Assembly (NCBI GenBank): GCA_934646175.1
Contig: CAKUEI010000002.1
Span: 1-44,030, forward strand
DNA length: 44,030 bases
Direction: 5' to 3'
From: an uncultured Oscillospiraceae bacterium
GTDB lineage: Bacteria; Bacillota; Clostridia; Oscillospirales; Oscillospiraceae
Positions 13,804 through 20,844 of this stretch are shown piece by piece; the stretch's first letter is position 1; the number at the start of each line of letters is the position of its first letter. Under the pieces are notes generated by a model, which saw nothing but the letters and a program-made list of their open reading frames with translations, had not been told where the DNA came from and did no database searches. The position numbers were made by a program, and so were the translations under genes.

Positions 13804-14370
13804 ATGAACCGGAATTATACGATCTATCGCCTGGTGCTTGCCGCCCTGCTGGTGGCCATTGGCATCATCATCCCCATGACCTTCCCGAAGATCACCCTGC
13901 CTCTCATGTCCTTCACCCTGGCCTCTCATGTGGCCATTTTCCTGGCCATCTTTCTCTCCCCCAGTACGGCGGTCATCGTCTCTCTGGGCACCACGCTGGG
14001 CTTTTTCCTCAGCGGCCTCCCGCTGGAGGTCACCCTCCGCGCCCTGTCCCATGTGGTCTTTGCTCTGGTGGCCTCCATCTGGATCAAAAAGCGCCCCACC
14101 ACCCTTCAGCATAAGGGCGAAGCCGCCGTTTTCTGCATCGTCACCAACCTGATTCACGCTGTTATGGAGCTGATCGTTATCTCCGCCCTCTTCTTGGGCG
14201 GCTTCCAACGGGTGGTCGCCAACTTCAGCGAAGCGGGCTACCTGGCCATCTTCCTGCTGGTAGGCGTGGGCACCCTGGTCCACGGCAGCATCGACTTCAT
14301 CATTTCCTTCCTGGTGTGGCAGCCTCTGAAAAAGGTCCCTGGCCTCGCTAAAGTCGCCTCCGCGAAATAA
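13804..14370 (+). CDS. ECF transporter S component, probably for niacin (NiaX-like)
   Basis: The 188-residue integral membrane protein has about six hydrophobic helices, starting NRNYTIYRLVLAALLVAIGIIIPMTF without the leader peptide of secreted proteins. The pattern IPMTFPKITLPLMSFTLASH and the later small-residue-rich GTTLGFFLSGLP resemble S components of group II ECF importers of the NiaX type. Substrate assignment leans on the operator pair upstream. The start ATG follows TGGAG by 8 bases; a GTG at 13795 is too close. No ECF energising subunits are nearby. It is a single-gene unit ending in a shared terminator. Confidence 0.72.
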   Translation: MNRNYTIYRLVLAALLVAIGIIIPMTFPKITLPLMSFTLASHVAIFLAIFLSPSTAVIVSLGTTLGFFLSGLPLEVTLRALSHVVFALVASIWIKKRPTTLQHKGEAAVFCIVTNLIHAVMELIVISALFLGGFQRVVANFSEAGYLAIFLLVGVGTLVHGSIDFIISFLVWQPLKKVPGLAKVASAK

Positions 14371-14380
14371 TGCACATCAT

Positions 14381-14418
14381 AAAAGCGCCCCGCCGATGTT
14401 CGGCCGGGGCGCTTTTTT
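14381..14418. terminator. Bidirectional terminator between convergent genes
   Basis: A long stem (14381-14392 with 14405-14416, extended inward with one bulge) carries T runs on both strands. It terminates the ECF S gene and citrate synthase. Confidence 0.9.
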
Positions 14419-14424
14419 CTTTTC

Positions 14425-15807
14425 TTACCGCTCGTTCAGCGGGACAAATTTCCGCTTGGGGGCCACCGCCTTATAGGCCGGCCGCATGATCCGCCCCGCA
14501 GAGTTGTAGACCTCTTCCATCCGGTGGGCGCACCAGCCCGCCATTCTGGCAATGGCAAACAGCGGTGTATAAAGGGACACCGGGATGTCCATCATCTTGT
14601 ACACCAGGCCGGAGTACATATCCACGTTGGCGCACATGACCTTATCGTCACCCTTCACCTCGGCGAACACCTCCGGTGTCAGCCGCTCCACAGCCTCGAA
14701 CAACTCGAACTCCTCCAGCATACCCTTCTGGGCGGCCAGTTTTTTGGCAAATCGCTTCAGGATCACCGCGCGGGGGTCGGACAGGGTGTAGATGGCGTGC
14801 CCCATGCCGTAGATCAGGCCGGAGCGGTCGCCCTCCTCCTTTTTAATGATGCGGGCCAGATAATCTCTCAGCTCACCGTCGTCCTTCCAGTTGTGGACAT
14901 TTTCCTCGATGTAGCCGAACATCTCCATGACCTTTTTGTTGGCACCGCCGTGCCGCGGCCCCTTCAGAGAGCCCACCGCCGCCGCGATGGAGGAATAGAT
15001 ATCCGTCCCGGAGGAGGCCAGCACCCGGCAGGCAAAGGCGGAGTTGTTGCCGCCGCCGTGCTCCGCGTGCAGCACCAGGCACAGATCCAGCAGCCGCGCC
15101 TCGTCCTCCGTGAACCTGTTGTCGTGGCGGACGGAGTAGAGGAAGTTCTCCGCCATGGAAAGCCCCTCTTGGGGCCGGTGGAGGTAAAGGCTCTTGTTGT
15201 CAAAATAGTGTTCCTTGGCCGCGTGGGCGTGGGCCACAATTACGGGGCACCGGGCAATCAACTGCAATGCCTGCCGCATTTCGTTTTCCAGCCCGCATAC
15301 ATCGGGCTGCGGGTCATAGGAATAAAGGGCCAGCACGCTGCGGGCCAGCTTGTTCATCACGTCCCTGCTGGGGGCGGAGAGGATCATGTCCTCCGTAAAC
15401 CGGTCGGGCAGCTCCCGGTATTCCGCCAGCAGCCGTTCAAAGCCCTCCAGCTGGCTCCGGGTGGGCAGCGCCCCGAAAAGGAGCAGATAGGCCGTCTCTT
15501 CAAAACCGAAGCGTCCTTCGCTCACGAAACCTTCGATCAGATCCGCCACGTTGAACCCGCGGTAGATCAGCTCGCCGTCCGCGGGATAGCGCTCGCCGTC
15601 CCGGACATAGTAGCCCGTCACGTTGCCGATGCGGGTCACGCCCGCCATGACGCCGGTGCCGTCGGCGTTTCGCAAACCTCGTTTGACTTCATACTTTGCA
15701 TAATACTTCGGGTCTATGGCGTTATTTTTGCGGGACTCATCGCATAGACTCTTGATAAATTCTTCCGAGACAGTGTCAAATCCGGTCATTTCGCCGTTTT
15801 GCATCAT
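14425..15807 (-). CDS. gltA: Citrate synthase
   Basis: The enzyme condenses acetyl-CoA and oxaloacetate to citrate. The 460-residue protein has the catalytic triad regions: LHAEHGGGNN (first His), GMGHAIYTLSDPRA (second His) and CANVDMYSG (Asp). A typical substrate region, SLKGPRHGGAN, precedes the second His. It is somewhat long at the N-terminus (about 60 extra residues before the citrate synthase fold), as in other clostridial members. A 2-methylcitrate synthase role cannot be excluded. The start ATG follows GGAGGGAG. It has its own strong promoter and no aconitase or isocitrate dehydrogenase neighbour, so it probably supplies an incomplete cycle for glutamate. Confidence 0.93.
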   Translation of the reverse strand: MMQNGEMTGFDTVSEEFIKSLCDESRKNNAIDPKYYAKYEVKRGLRNADGTGVMAGVTRIGNVTGYYVRDGERYPADGELIYRGFNVADLIEGFVSEGRFGFEETAYLLLFGALPTRSQLEGFERLLAEYRELPDRFTEDMILSAPSRDVMNKLARSVLALYSYDPQPDVCGLENEMRQALQLIARCPVIVAHAHAAKEHYFDNKSLYLHRPQEGLSMAENFLYSVRHDNRFTEDEARLLDLCLVLHAEHGGGNNSAFACRVLASSGTDIYSSIAAAVGSLKGPRHGGANKKVMEMFGYIEENVHNWKDDGELRDYLARIIKKEEGDRSGLIYGMGHAIYTLSDPRAVILKRFAKKLAAQKGMLEEFELFEAVERLTPEVFAEVKGDDKVMCANVDMYSGLVYKMMDIPVSLYTPLFAIARMAGWCAHRMEEVYNSAGRIMRPAYKAVAPKRKFVPLNER

Positions 15808-15849
15808 CTGCTCCCTCCTCCTTCTTTATTCCCATAACTTTGAATGTTT

Positions 15850-15878
15850 ATTTTATCATGCCCACACTCCGCTGTCAA
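15850..15878 (-). promoter_or_regulatory. Citrate synthase promoter
   Basis: On the minus strand TTGACA (15878-15873) and TAAAAT (15855-15850) are spaced by 17 bases, 43 bases upstream of the start codon. Confidence 0.82.
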
Positions 15879-16061
15879 GAAAGAGCCGCCCTTTCCCTCC
15901 CGTTCCACTCCTCTTATTACCCGGAACTTCCGGTCCGAACACGCAATGACGCCGCCGGGCGTCCCTGCTTCTTCCGCCGATTCCTTTTTTGCAAGTCTTT
16001 TCTCCCCTCCTCGCAAAATTTTCTTTTCCGTCCCTCTCTTTTACTCACTTAGGAGGCTTAT

Positions 16062-17057
16062 ATGAAACGTACCCTGCTCACCTCGATCTCCCTCGTGTTC
16101 CTGCTTTTCCTTCTTCCTGTCCTCGCATCGGACGGGCAGCTTCATGTTTCCCCCGCTGCCCCTTCCGCTTCTCTCCCGCCCGCGGAGACCGCTGTTCCCT
16201 CGGACAGCGCCTTCACCCTCCGCCTTCTGCAATCGGACGGCACGGTGACCACCCTCACCATGGCGGAGTACCTGCCCGGCGTAGTGGCGGCGGAAATGCC
16301 CGCCGCTTTCCAGCCCGCCGCCCTGCAGGCGCAGGCCGTTGCCGCCCGCACCTATGCCTGTGCCCGCTGCTCCGCCCCCTCTTCCGCCCATCCGGATGCC
16401 GACCTCTGCACCGACTATTCCTGCTGTCAGGCTTACCGCACCGCGGAAGAGCGGCAGACCGCCTGGGGGGAAAACGCCGCGTCTTATGAGGACAAGGTCT
16501 CCTCCGCCGTCTCCTCCACCGACGGGCAGGTCATCCTGTACGACGGCCAACCCATCCGCGCCGTGTTCTTCTCCTCTGCCTCCGGCTCCACCAGCGCCGC
16601 GGAAGAGGTGTGGGGTTCTCAGGTGCCTTACCTTTCCTCCGTCTCCACCCCTGAGGGGGACGAGGTACCCAATTTCCGCACCACCCTCTCCCTCACTCCA
16701 TCGGAATTTTCTGCCACCTTCCTCGCCCAGTACCCTCAGGCGGAGCTGAACGGTTCCCCTTCCTCCTGGTTCTCCGCCCCGGAATACGCTTCTTCCGGTT
16801 GCACCTCCGCCCTGACCGTGGGCGGTGTCCGGGTCTCGGGCCGGGACCTGCGCACCCTCTTCTCCCTTCGTTCCTCCCGCTTCACCGTCTCCGCTACGGA
16901 CAGCGCCGTCACCTTTTCCGTGGTGGGGTACGGCCACGGCGTGGGCATGAGCCAGTACGGCGCCAACTCCATGGCCAAGGCCGGTTCCTCTTATGAGGAT
17001 ATCCTTACCCATTACTATACCGGCGTCACCCTCGGCCCCTATCCCGCCGAATCGTAA
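16062..17057 (+). CDS. spoIID: SpoIID/LytB-domain protein
   Basis: The 331-residue exported protein has a signal peptide or anchor (MKRTLLTSISLVFLLFLLPVLAS). A Pro/Ala/Ser linker follows, then the SpoIID domain: EYLPGVVAAEMPAAFQPAAL with the catalytic-type Glu, AQAVAARTYA, the Cys-containing DYSCCQAY, FFSSASGSTSAAEEVWG and the C-terminal signature GYGHGVGMSQYGAN. SpoIID is a lytic transglycosylase of the engulfment machinery that cuts denuded glycan strands. The ribosome site AGGAGG lies 8 bases upstream. I see no sigma-A promoter in 15880-16050, which suits a sporulation-specific sigma factor, but I could not identify a sigma-E site. Confidence 0.9.
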   Translation: MKRTLLTSISLVFLLFLLPVLASDGQLHVSPAAPSASLPPAETAVPSDSAFTLRLLQSDGTVTTLTMAEYLPGVVAAEMPAAFQPAALQAQAVAARTYACARCSAPSSAHPDADLCTDYSCCQAYRTAEERQTAWGENAASYEDKVSSAVSSTDGQVILYDGQPIRAVFFSSASGSTSAAEEVWGSQVPYLSSVSTPEGDEVPNFRTTLSLTPSEFSATFLAQYPQAELNGSPSSWFSAPEYASSGCTSALTVGGVRVSGRDLRTLFSLRSSRFTVSATDSAVTFSVVGYGHGVGMSQYGANSMAKAGSSYEDILTHYYTGVTLGPYPAES

Positions 17058-17065
17058 AAACGCCG

Positions 17066-17094
17066 TTGAAAACCCTCCCTTTCTTTGTTATAAT
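17066..17094 (+). promoter_or_regulatory. Promoter of the FAD-dependent oxidoreductase gene
   Basis: TTGAAA (17066-17071) and TATAAT (17089-17094) are spaced by 17 bases, starting 9 bases after the spoIID stop. Confidence 0.82.
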
Positions 17095-17157
17095 AACAAA
17101 TTGGATTGAAGCGCCCACCGCTTCTCCGAATATGATTAAAAAGGTGAGAAAACCCAC

Positions 17158-18555
17158 ATGAATACACACTATGACGCAGCCATTATCGGCAGCGGCGAGG
17201 CCGGCATCTTCGCCGCATACGAGCTCAGCCGGAAAGCCCCGGAACTGAAGGTCGTCGTGCTTGAAAAAGGGCACGGCATTTATAACCGTCACTGCCCCAT
17301 CGTCGCCGGGAAGGTCAATTCCTGCATCGGTTGTAAGGTGTGCGACACCATGTGCGGCTTCGGCGGTGCCGGCGCCTTTTCCGATGGAAAATATAACTTC
17401 ACCACCGCCTTCGGCGGCTGGCTGACCGATTTCATGCCCGGTAAAGAGGTCATGGACCTCATTGACTACGTGGACTCCATCAACGTCCTCCACGGCGCCA
17501 CAGAAGAGGTCTATTCCACCGACACCCCCGCCGCCCGCGCACTGGAGCGCCGCGCGCTGGAGTTCGACCTGCACCTTCTTCAGGCCCGCTGCAAGCACTT
17601 GGGCACCGAAAATAACCTCCGCATCCTGGCCAATATCTATGAAGAGCTGAAGGATAAGGTGGACTTCCGGTTCGACACCTCCGTGGCCTCCATCGTTCAG
17701 GCCGACGGCGGCTACCGGCTGGAGTTGGAGGGGGGCGGAAGCGTCCAGTGCACCTGGCTCATCGCCGGTCCCGGCCGCTCCGGCGCGGAATGGTTTGCCG
17801 ATCAGTGCAAGGGTCTGGGCCTCACCCTGATCAACAATCAGGTGGACATCGGCGTCCGGGTGGAGCTGCCTGCCGTGGTGTTCGAGCATATCACCGATGT
17901 GGTATACGAATCCAAGCTGGTCTACCGCACCAAGCAGTACGGCGACTCCGTGCGTACCTTCTGCATGAACCCCTATGGCCACGTGGTGGCTGAAAATGTG
18001 GAGGGCATCAACACCGTGAACGGCCACAGCTATTCCGACCCCAAGCTCCGCAGCGAGAACACCAACTTCGCCCTGCTGGTCTCCAACCGGTTCACCCAGC
18101 CCTTTGACCAGCCGTATCGCTATGGCAAGCACATCGCCTCCCTCAGCAACATGCTGGCTGGCGGCGTGCTGGTCCAGCGCTTCGGCGATCTGGTGAAGGG
18201 CGTCCGCACCAACGAGCACCGTATGAGCAAATACTTCACCCATCCCACCCTCACCGCCGCCGTCCCCGGCGACTTGTCTCTGGCCCTGCCCAAACGCCAG
18301 CTGGACGACATCATCGAGATGATCTATCAGCTGGACAAGATCGCCCCCGGCACCGCCAACCATGACACTCTGCTTTACGGCGCGGAAGTGAAGTTCTACT
18401 CCTCCCGTCTGCAGCTCTCCTCCGAACTGGAGACCACCCTCCCCGGCTTCTTCGCCGTGGGTGACGGCGCGGGCATCACCCGTGGTCTGGCACAGGCCGG
18501 TGCCTCCGGCGTCAAGGTTGCCCGCGTCATCCTCAGCCGGATCGGTCAAGAATAA
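17158..18555 (+). CDS. FAD-dependent oxidoreductase (NAD(FAD)-utilizing dehydrogenase type)
   Basis: This 465-residue protein opens with a dinucleotide-binding fold (YDAAIIGSGEAGIFAAYELS) and closes with the FAD motif FFAVGDGAGITRGLAQAGASG. Between them a Cys-rich segment, CIGCKVCDTMCGFGGAGAFSDGKYN (shown in parts: CIGCKVCDTMC at about residues 56-66), could hold an iron-sulfur cluster or redox thiols. The family is widespread in anaerobes and usually annotated only as an FAD-dependent protein; its substrate is unknown to me. The start ATG follows AAGGTGA by 13 bases. It is transcribed alone from the promoter at 17066. Confidence 0.85.
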   Translation: MNTHYDAAIIGSGEAGIFAAYELSRKAPELKVVVLEKGHGIYNRHCPIVAGKVNSCIGCKVCDTMCGFGGAGAFSDGKYNFTTAFGGWLTDFMPGKEVMDLIDYVDSINVLHGATEEVYSTDTPAARALERRALEFDLHLLQARCKHLGTENNLRILANIYEELKDKVDFRFDTSVASIVQADGGYRLELEGGGSVQCTWLIAGPGRSGAEWFADQCKGLGLTLINNQVDIGVRVELPAVVFEHITDVVYESKLVYRTKQYGDSVRTFCMNPYGHVVAENVEGINTVNGHSYSDPKLRSENTNFALLVSNRFTQPFDQPYRYGKHIASLSNMLAGGVLVQRFGDLVKGVRTNEHRMSKYFTHPTLTAAVPGDLSLALPKRQLDDIIEMIYQLDKIAPGTANHDTLLYGAEVKFYSSRLQLSSELETTLPGFFAVGDGAGITRGLAQAGASGVKVARVILSRIGQE

Positions 18556-18870
18556 GGGCTGCATTGCCTCAGTCTCTTTTCCTGCACTTTTTCAACGGGA
18601 TCGCCTATTCCCCTTTCCGTCTTTTTACACGCATTTTGCACTTCTCTGCATCTTGCGGATAACTTTCCTTTCTCCGCCGTAGTCTCCCCCTCTGCAATGG
18701 TTTTCCACATTGTGCACATCTTTTTCCACAGGTGTTATGTCAATCGCAAATGGCGCAAATGTTCCCGTTTTGTTGCAAAGTGTCTTGTCAAGGGGAAATC
18801 ATTCCGCAGAATGCACAATTTTTATTTTGCAAGTTCTCATTCATCCCTCTCCGGGTGGAAAGGAGCCAAT
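18556..18870. other. AT-richer 315-base gap before mnmE with DnaA-box-like repeats
   Basis: The gap carries three head-to-tail 9-mers of the form TTnTnCACA: TTTTCCACA (18701-18709), TTGTGCACA (18710-18718) and TTTTCCACA (18722-18730). Weaker relatives are TTTTACACG (18623) and TTTTGCACT (18634). The DnaA box consensus is TTATNCACA. No open reading frame of substance and no clear terminator is present. A -35-like TTGTCA occurs at 18785-18790, but I cannot find a good matching -10, so the mnmE promoter is unresolved. Confidence 0.5.
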
Positions 18871-20244
18871 ATGTCCGAACCTATTGCCGCCGTGGCCACT
18901 GGCCCGGCCCCTTCTGCCATCGGTGTTCTGCGCCTTTCCGGCGACGGCGTCATCCCCCTGGCGGACAGCCTTTTCCGCTCCGCCCGGGGCGTCACCCTGC
19001 AGAAAAGCGAAAGTCGCCGCCTGATCTTCGGCTCCCTGCTGGATGGGGAAGGCCGCATACTGGATCAGGTGCTGGCTACCGTCAGCCGCGCTCCCCACAG
19101 CTACACCGGGGAGGATACCGTGGAATTTCAGTGCCACGGCTCCCCCGCCGTCCTCGCCTTGGGGATGGAGGCGCTATGCGCGTTGGGTGTCCGCCCCGCG
19201 GGCCCCGGCGAATTCACCCGCCGCGCTTTTCTGAACGGCAAGCTGGACCTCACCGCGGCGGAGGCGGTCATGGACCTCATCGACGCGGAAACGGAAGAGG
19301 CCGTGCATCAGGCCGCCGGGCAGCTTTCCGGTGCCCTCTGCCGCCGGGTGGACGCCGTCTATGACGCACTGGTGAATGTCATGGCTCACTTTCACGCCGT
19401 TCTGGACTATCCCGACGAGGACATTGACCCATTCACGCAGAAAGAGCTGGTATCGGCTCTGGACGCTCAGTCCGCCGCTCTCTCCGCCCTGCTGGACACC
19501 TATGGGCAGGGCCGCCTCATCGCCTCCGGCGCGGCCTGCGCCATCGTGGGCCGCCCCAACGCGGGCAAATCCTCTTTGCTCAACGCCCTGCTCGGGTACG
19601 AGCGCGCCATCGTCACCCCCATCGCCGGCACTACCCGCGACACGGTGGAGGAGCGTCTCCGTCTGGGCGGCGTCCTCCTGCGCCTGATCGACACCGCCGG
19701 CCTGCGGAATACCTCGGATGAGGCGGAGCGTCAGGGCGTGGCCCGTTCCCGCTCCGCAGCGCAGCAGGCGGAACTGGTCCTCGCCGTGGTGGATGCCTCC
19801 CGCCCACTGGAGGAAGAGGATCTTTCCGCCCTTGCCCTCGCTCAGTCCGCCCCCCGGGGCATTCTGGTGCTCAATAAAAGCGACCGGCCCGCCCTTCTGA
19901 ATCAAGAGGACCTGTCCGCCCGCTTTTCCCTCCCTGCCGTCTCCCTTTCTGCCCTCACCGGGGACGGGATCCCGGCACTGCAGCAGCTGGTCTTCTCCCT
20001 CTTTCCCCGGGAGGATTCTGCCCTTTCCGGCGAATGGCTCACCAACGCCCGTCAGGCGGACGCGGCCCGCCGGGCCCTGCAGTCCCTTTCCGATGCCCGC
20101 TCCGGCCTCTCCTCCGGTTTCACGCTGGACGCCGTCCTCACGGATGTGGAGGCCGCCCTCTCCGCATTGGGGGAGCTGACCGGCAAAACCCTCCGCAGCG
20201 ACATTACGGACCGTATTTTTTCCCGCTTTTGTGTCGGAAAGTAA
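18871..20244 (+). CDS. mnmE: tRNA uridine-5-carboxymethylaminomethyl(34) synthesis GTPase MnmE
   Basis: MnmE, with MnmG, modifies wobble uridine 34 of several tRNAs using methylene-tetrahydrofolate. The 457-residue protein has the N-terminal folate-binding domain (IAAVATGPAPSAIGVLRLSG). A helical domain follows, with an inserted G domain: GRPNAGKSS (227-235), IAGTTRDTVEE, DTAGLR and NKSD. It ends in FCVGK with the conserved C-terminal Cys. ATG 18871 follows AAAGGAG; the longer frame upstream would run through the DnaA-box-like region. MnmG and the usual oriC-proximal neighbours (rpmH, rnpA, yidC, jag) are not adjacent. Confidence 0.96.
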   Translation: MSEPIAAVATGPAPSAIGVLRLSGDGVIPLADSLFRSARGVTLQKSESRRLIFGSLLDGEGRILDQVLATVSRAPHSYTGEDTVEFQCHGSPAVLALGMEALCALGVRPAGPGEFTRRAFLNGKLDLTAAEAVMDLIDAETEEAVHQAAGQLSGALCRRVDAVYDALVNVMAHFHAVLDYPDEDIDPFTQKELVSALDAQSAALSALLDTYGQGRLIASGAACAIVGRPNAGKSSLLNALLGYERAIVTPIAGTTRDTVEERLRLGGVLLRLIDTAGLRNTSDEAERQGVARSRSAAQQAELVLAVVDASRPLEEEDLSALALAQSAPRGILVLNKSDRPALLNQEDLSARFSLPAVSLSALTGDGIPALQQLVFSLFPREDSALSGEWLTNARQADAARRALQSLSDARSGLSSGFTLDAVLTDVEAALSALGELTGKTLRSDITDRIFSRFCVGK

Positions 20245-20255
20245 TCGTTTTAAGG

Positions 20256-20293
20256 AAAAAAGCCACGCAGGATATACCCTGCGTGGCTTTTTT
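20256..20293. terminator. Bidirectional terminator between mnmE and the GNAT gene
   Basis: An 11-base-pair stem (20261-20271 with 20278-20288) and 6-base loop have A6/T6 flanks. It acts for both convergent genes. Confidence 0.92.
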
Positions 20294-20297
20294 GCTT

Positions 20298-20777
20298 TCA
20301 CACCCTCTGATACGCTTGCCGCTTCGTCCCGTCCTCCACGGTGATCTTTCCGCAGTAGGCGAATCCGTTTTTCAAAATGGCCCGCTGCATGGGCTCATTT
20401 TTCTCGTGAGTGTCGATGCGCAGATTAGGATGCTGTGCCCAGCACCAGTCTACGCACGCCTTCGTCACGCCCTTTGTGGTCCTATCGGAGGCCACGCGGT
20501 GGATCACGCCGTAGGCTCCCTCCCGCTTCCATGCCCCGTCGATCTCCTGATAGGTCGGCTCCTCCCCCACATAAAAGCAGAAGGTGCCCACGATCTTTCC
20601 ATTCTCCACGCAGACGTAGCTCCGCCCTTCCCGGATGTCCTCCTCCAGCAGTTCTCTCGGGGGATGATGCTTCCCCCACTGTCCGCCGTTTCCGTTTTCC
20701 GCCATAAAAGCCCGGGCCGAAGCGTAGATTTCCTCCAGCCGGTCCAGTTCTTCCGCCTTCGTCTTTCTGATCTCCAT
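20298..20777 (-). CDS. GNAT-family N-acetyltransferase
   Basis: This 159-residue protein is of the GCN5-related acetyltransferase fold: MEIRKTKAEELDRLEEIYASA at the N-terminus, the beta strands ENGKIVGTFCFYVGEEPTY, then AYGVIHRVASDRTTKGV where acetyl-CoA binds, and the C-terminal LRIDTHEKNEPMQRAILKNGF. The substrate is unknown. ATG 20777 follows AAGGAG by 9 bases; the longer frame would run through the terminator of the upstream nucleotidase gene. No dedicated promoter is obvious in the short gap, so expression may depend on read-through. Confidence 0.87.
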   Translation of the reverse strand: MEIRKTKAEELDRLEEIYASARAFMAENGNGGQWGKHHPPRELLEEDIREGRSYVCVENGKIVGTFCFYVGEEPTYQEIDGAWKREGAYGVIHRVASDRTTKGVTKACVDWCWAQHPNLRIDTHEKNEPMQRAILKNGFAYCGKITVEDGTKRQAYQRV

Positions 20778-20792
20778 GGGATCCGCTCCTTC

Positions 20793-20827
20793 AAAAAAGG
20801 GGGCCTGCTTCTTTTCCGCAGGCCCCC
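20793..20827 (-). terminator. Terminator of the 5'-nucleotidase gene
   Basis: A perfect 10-base-pair stem (20799-20808 with 20818-20827) is followed on the minus strand by TTTTTT, 17 bases after the stop. Confidence 0.92.
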
Positions 20828-20844
20828 TTGCTTTTTTCTCCGCT

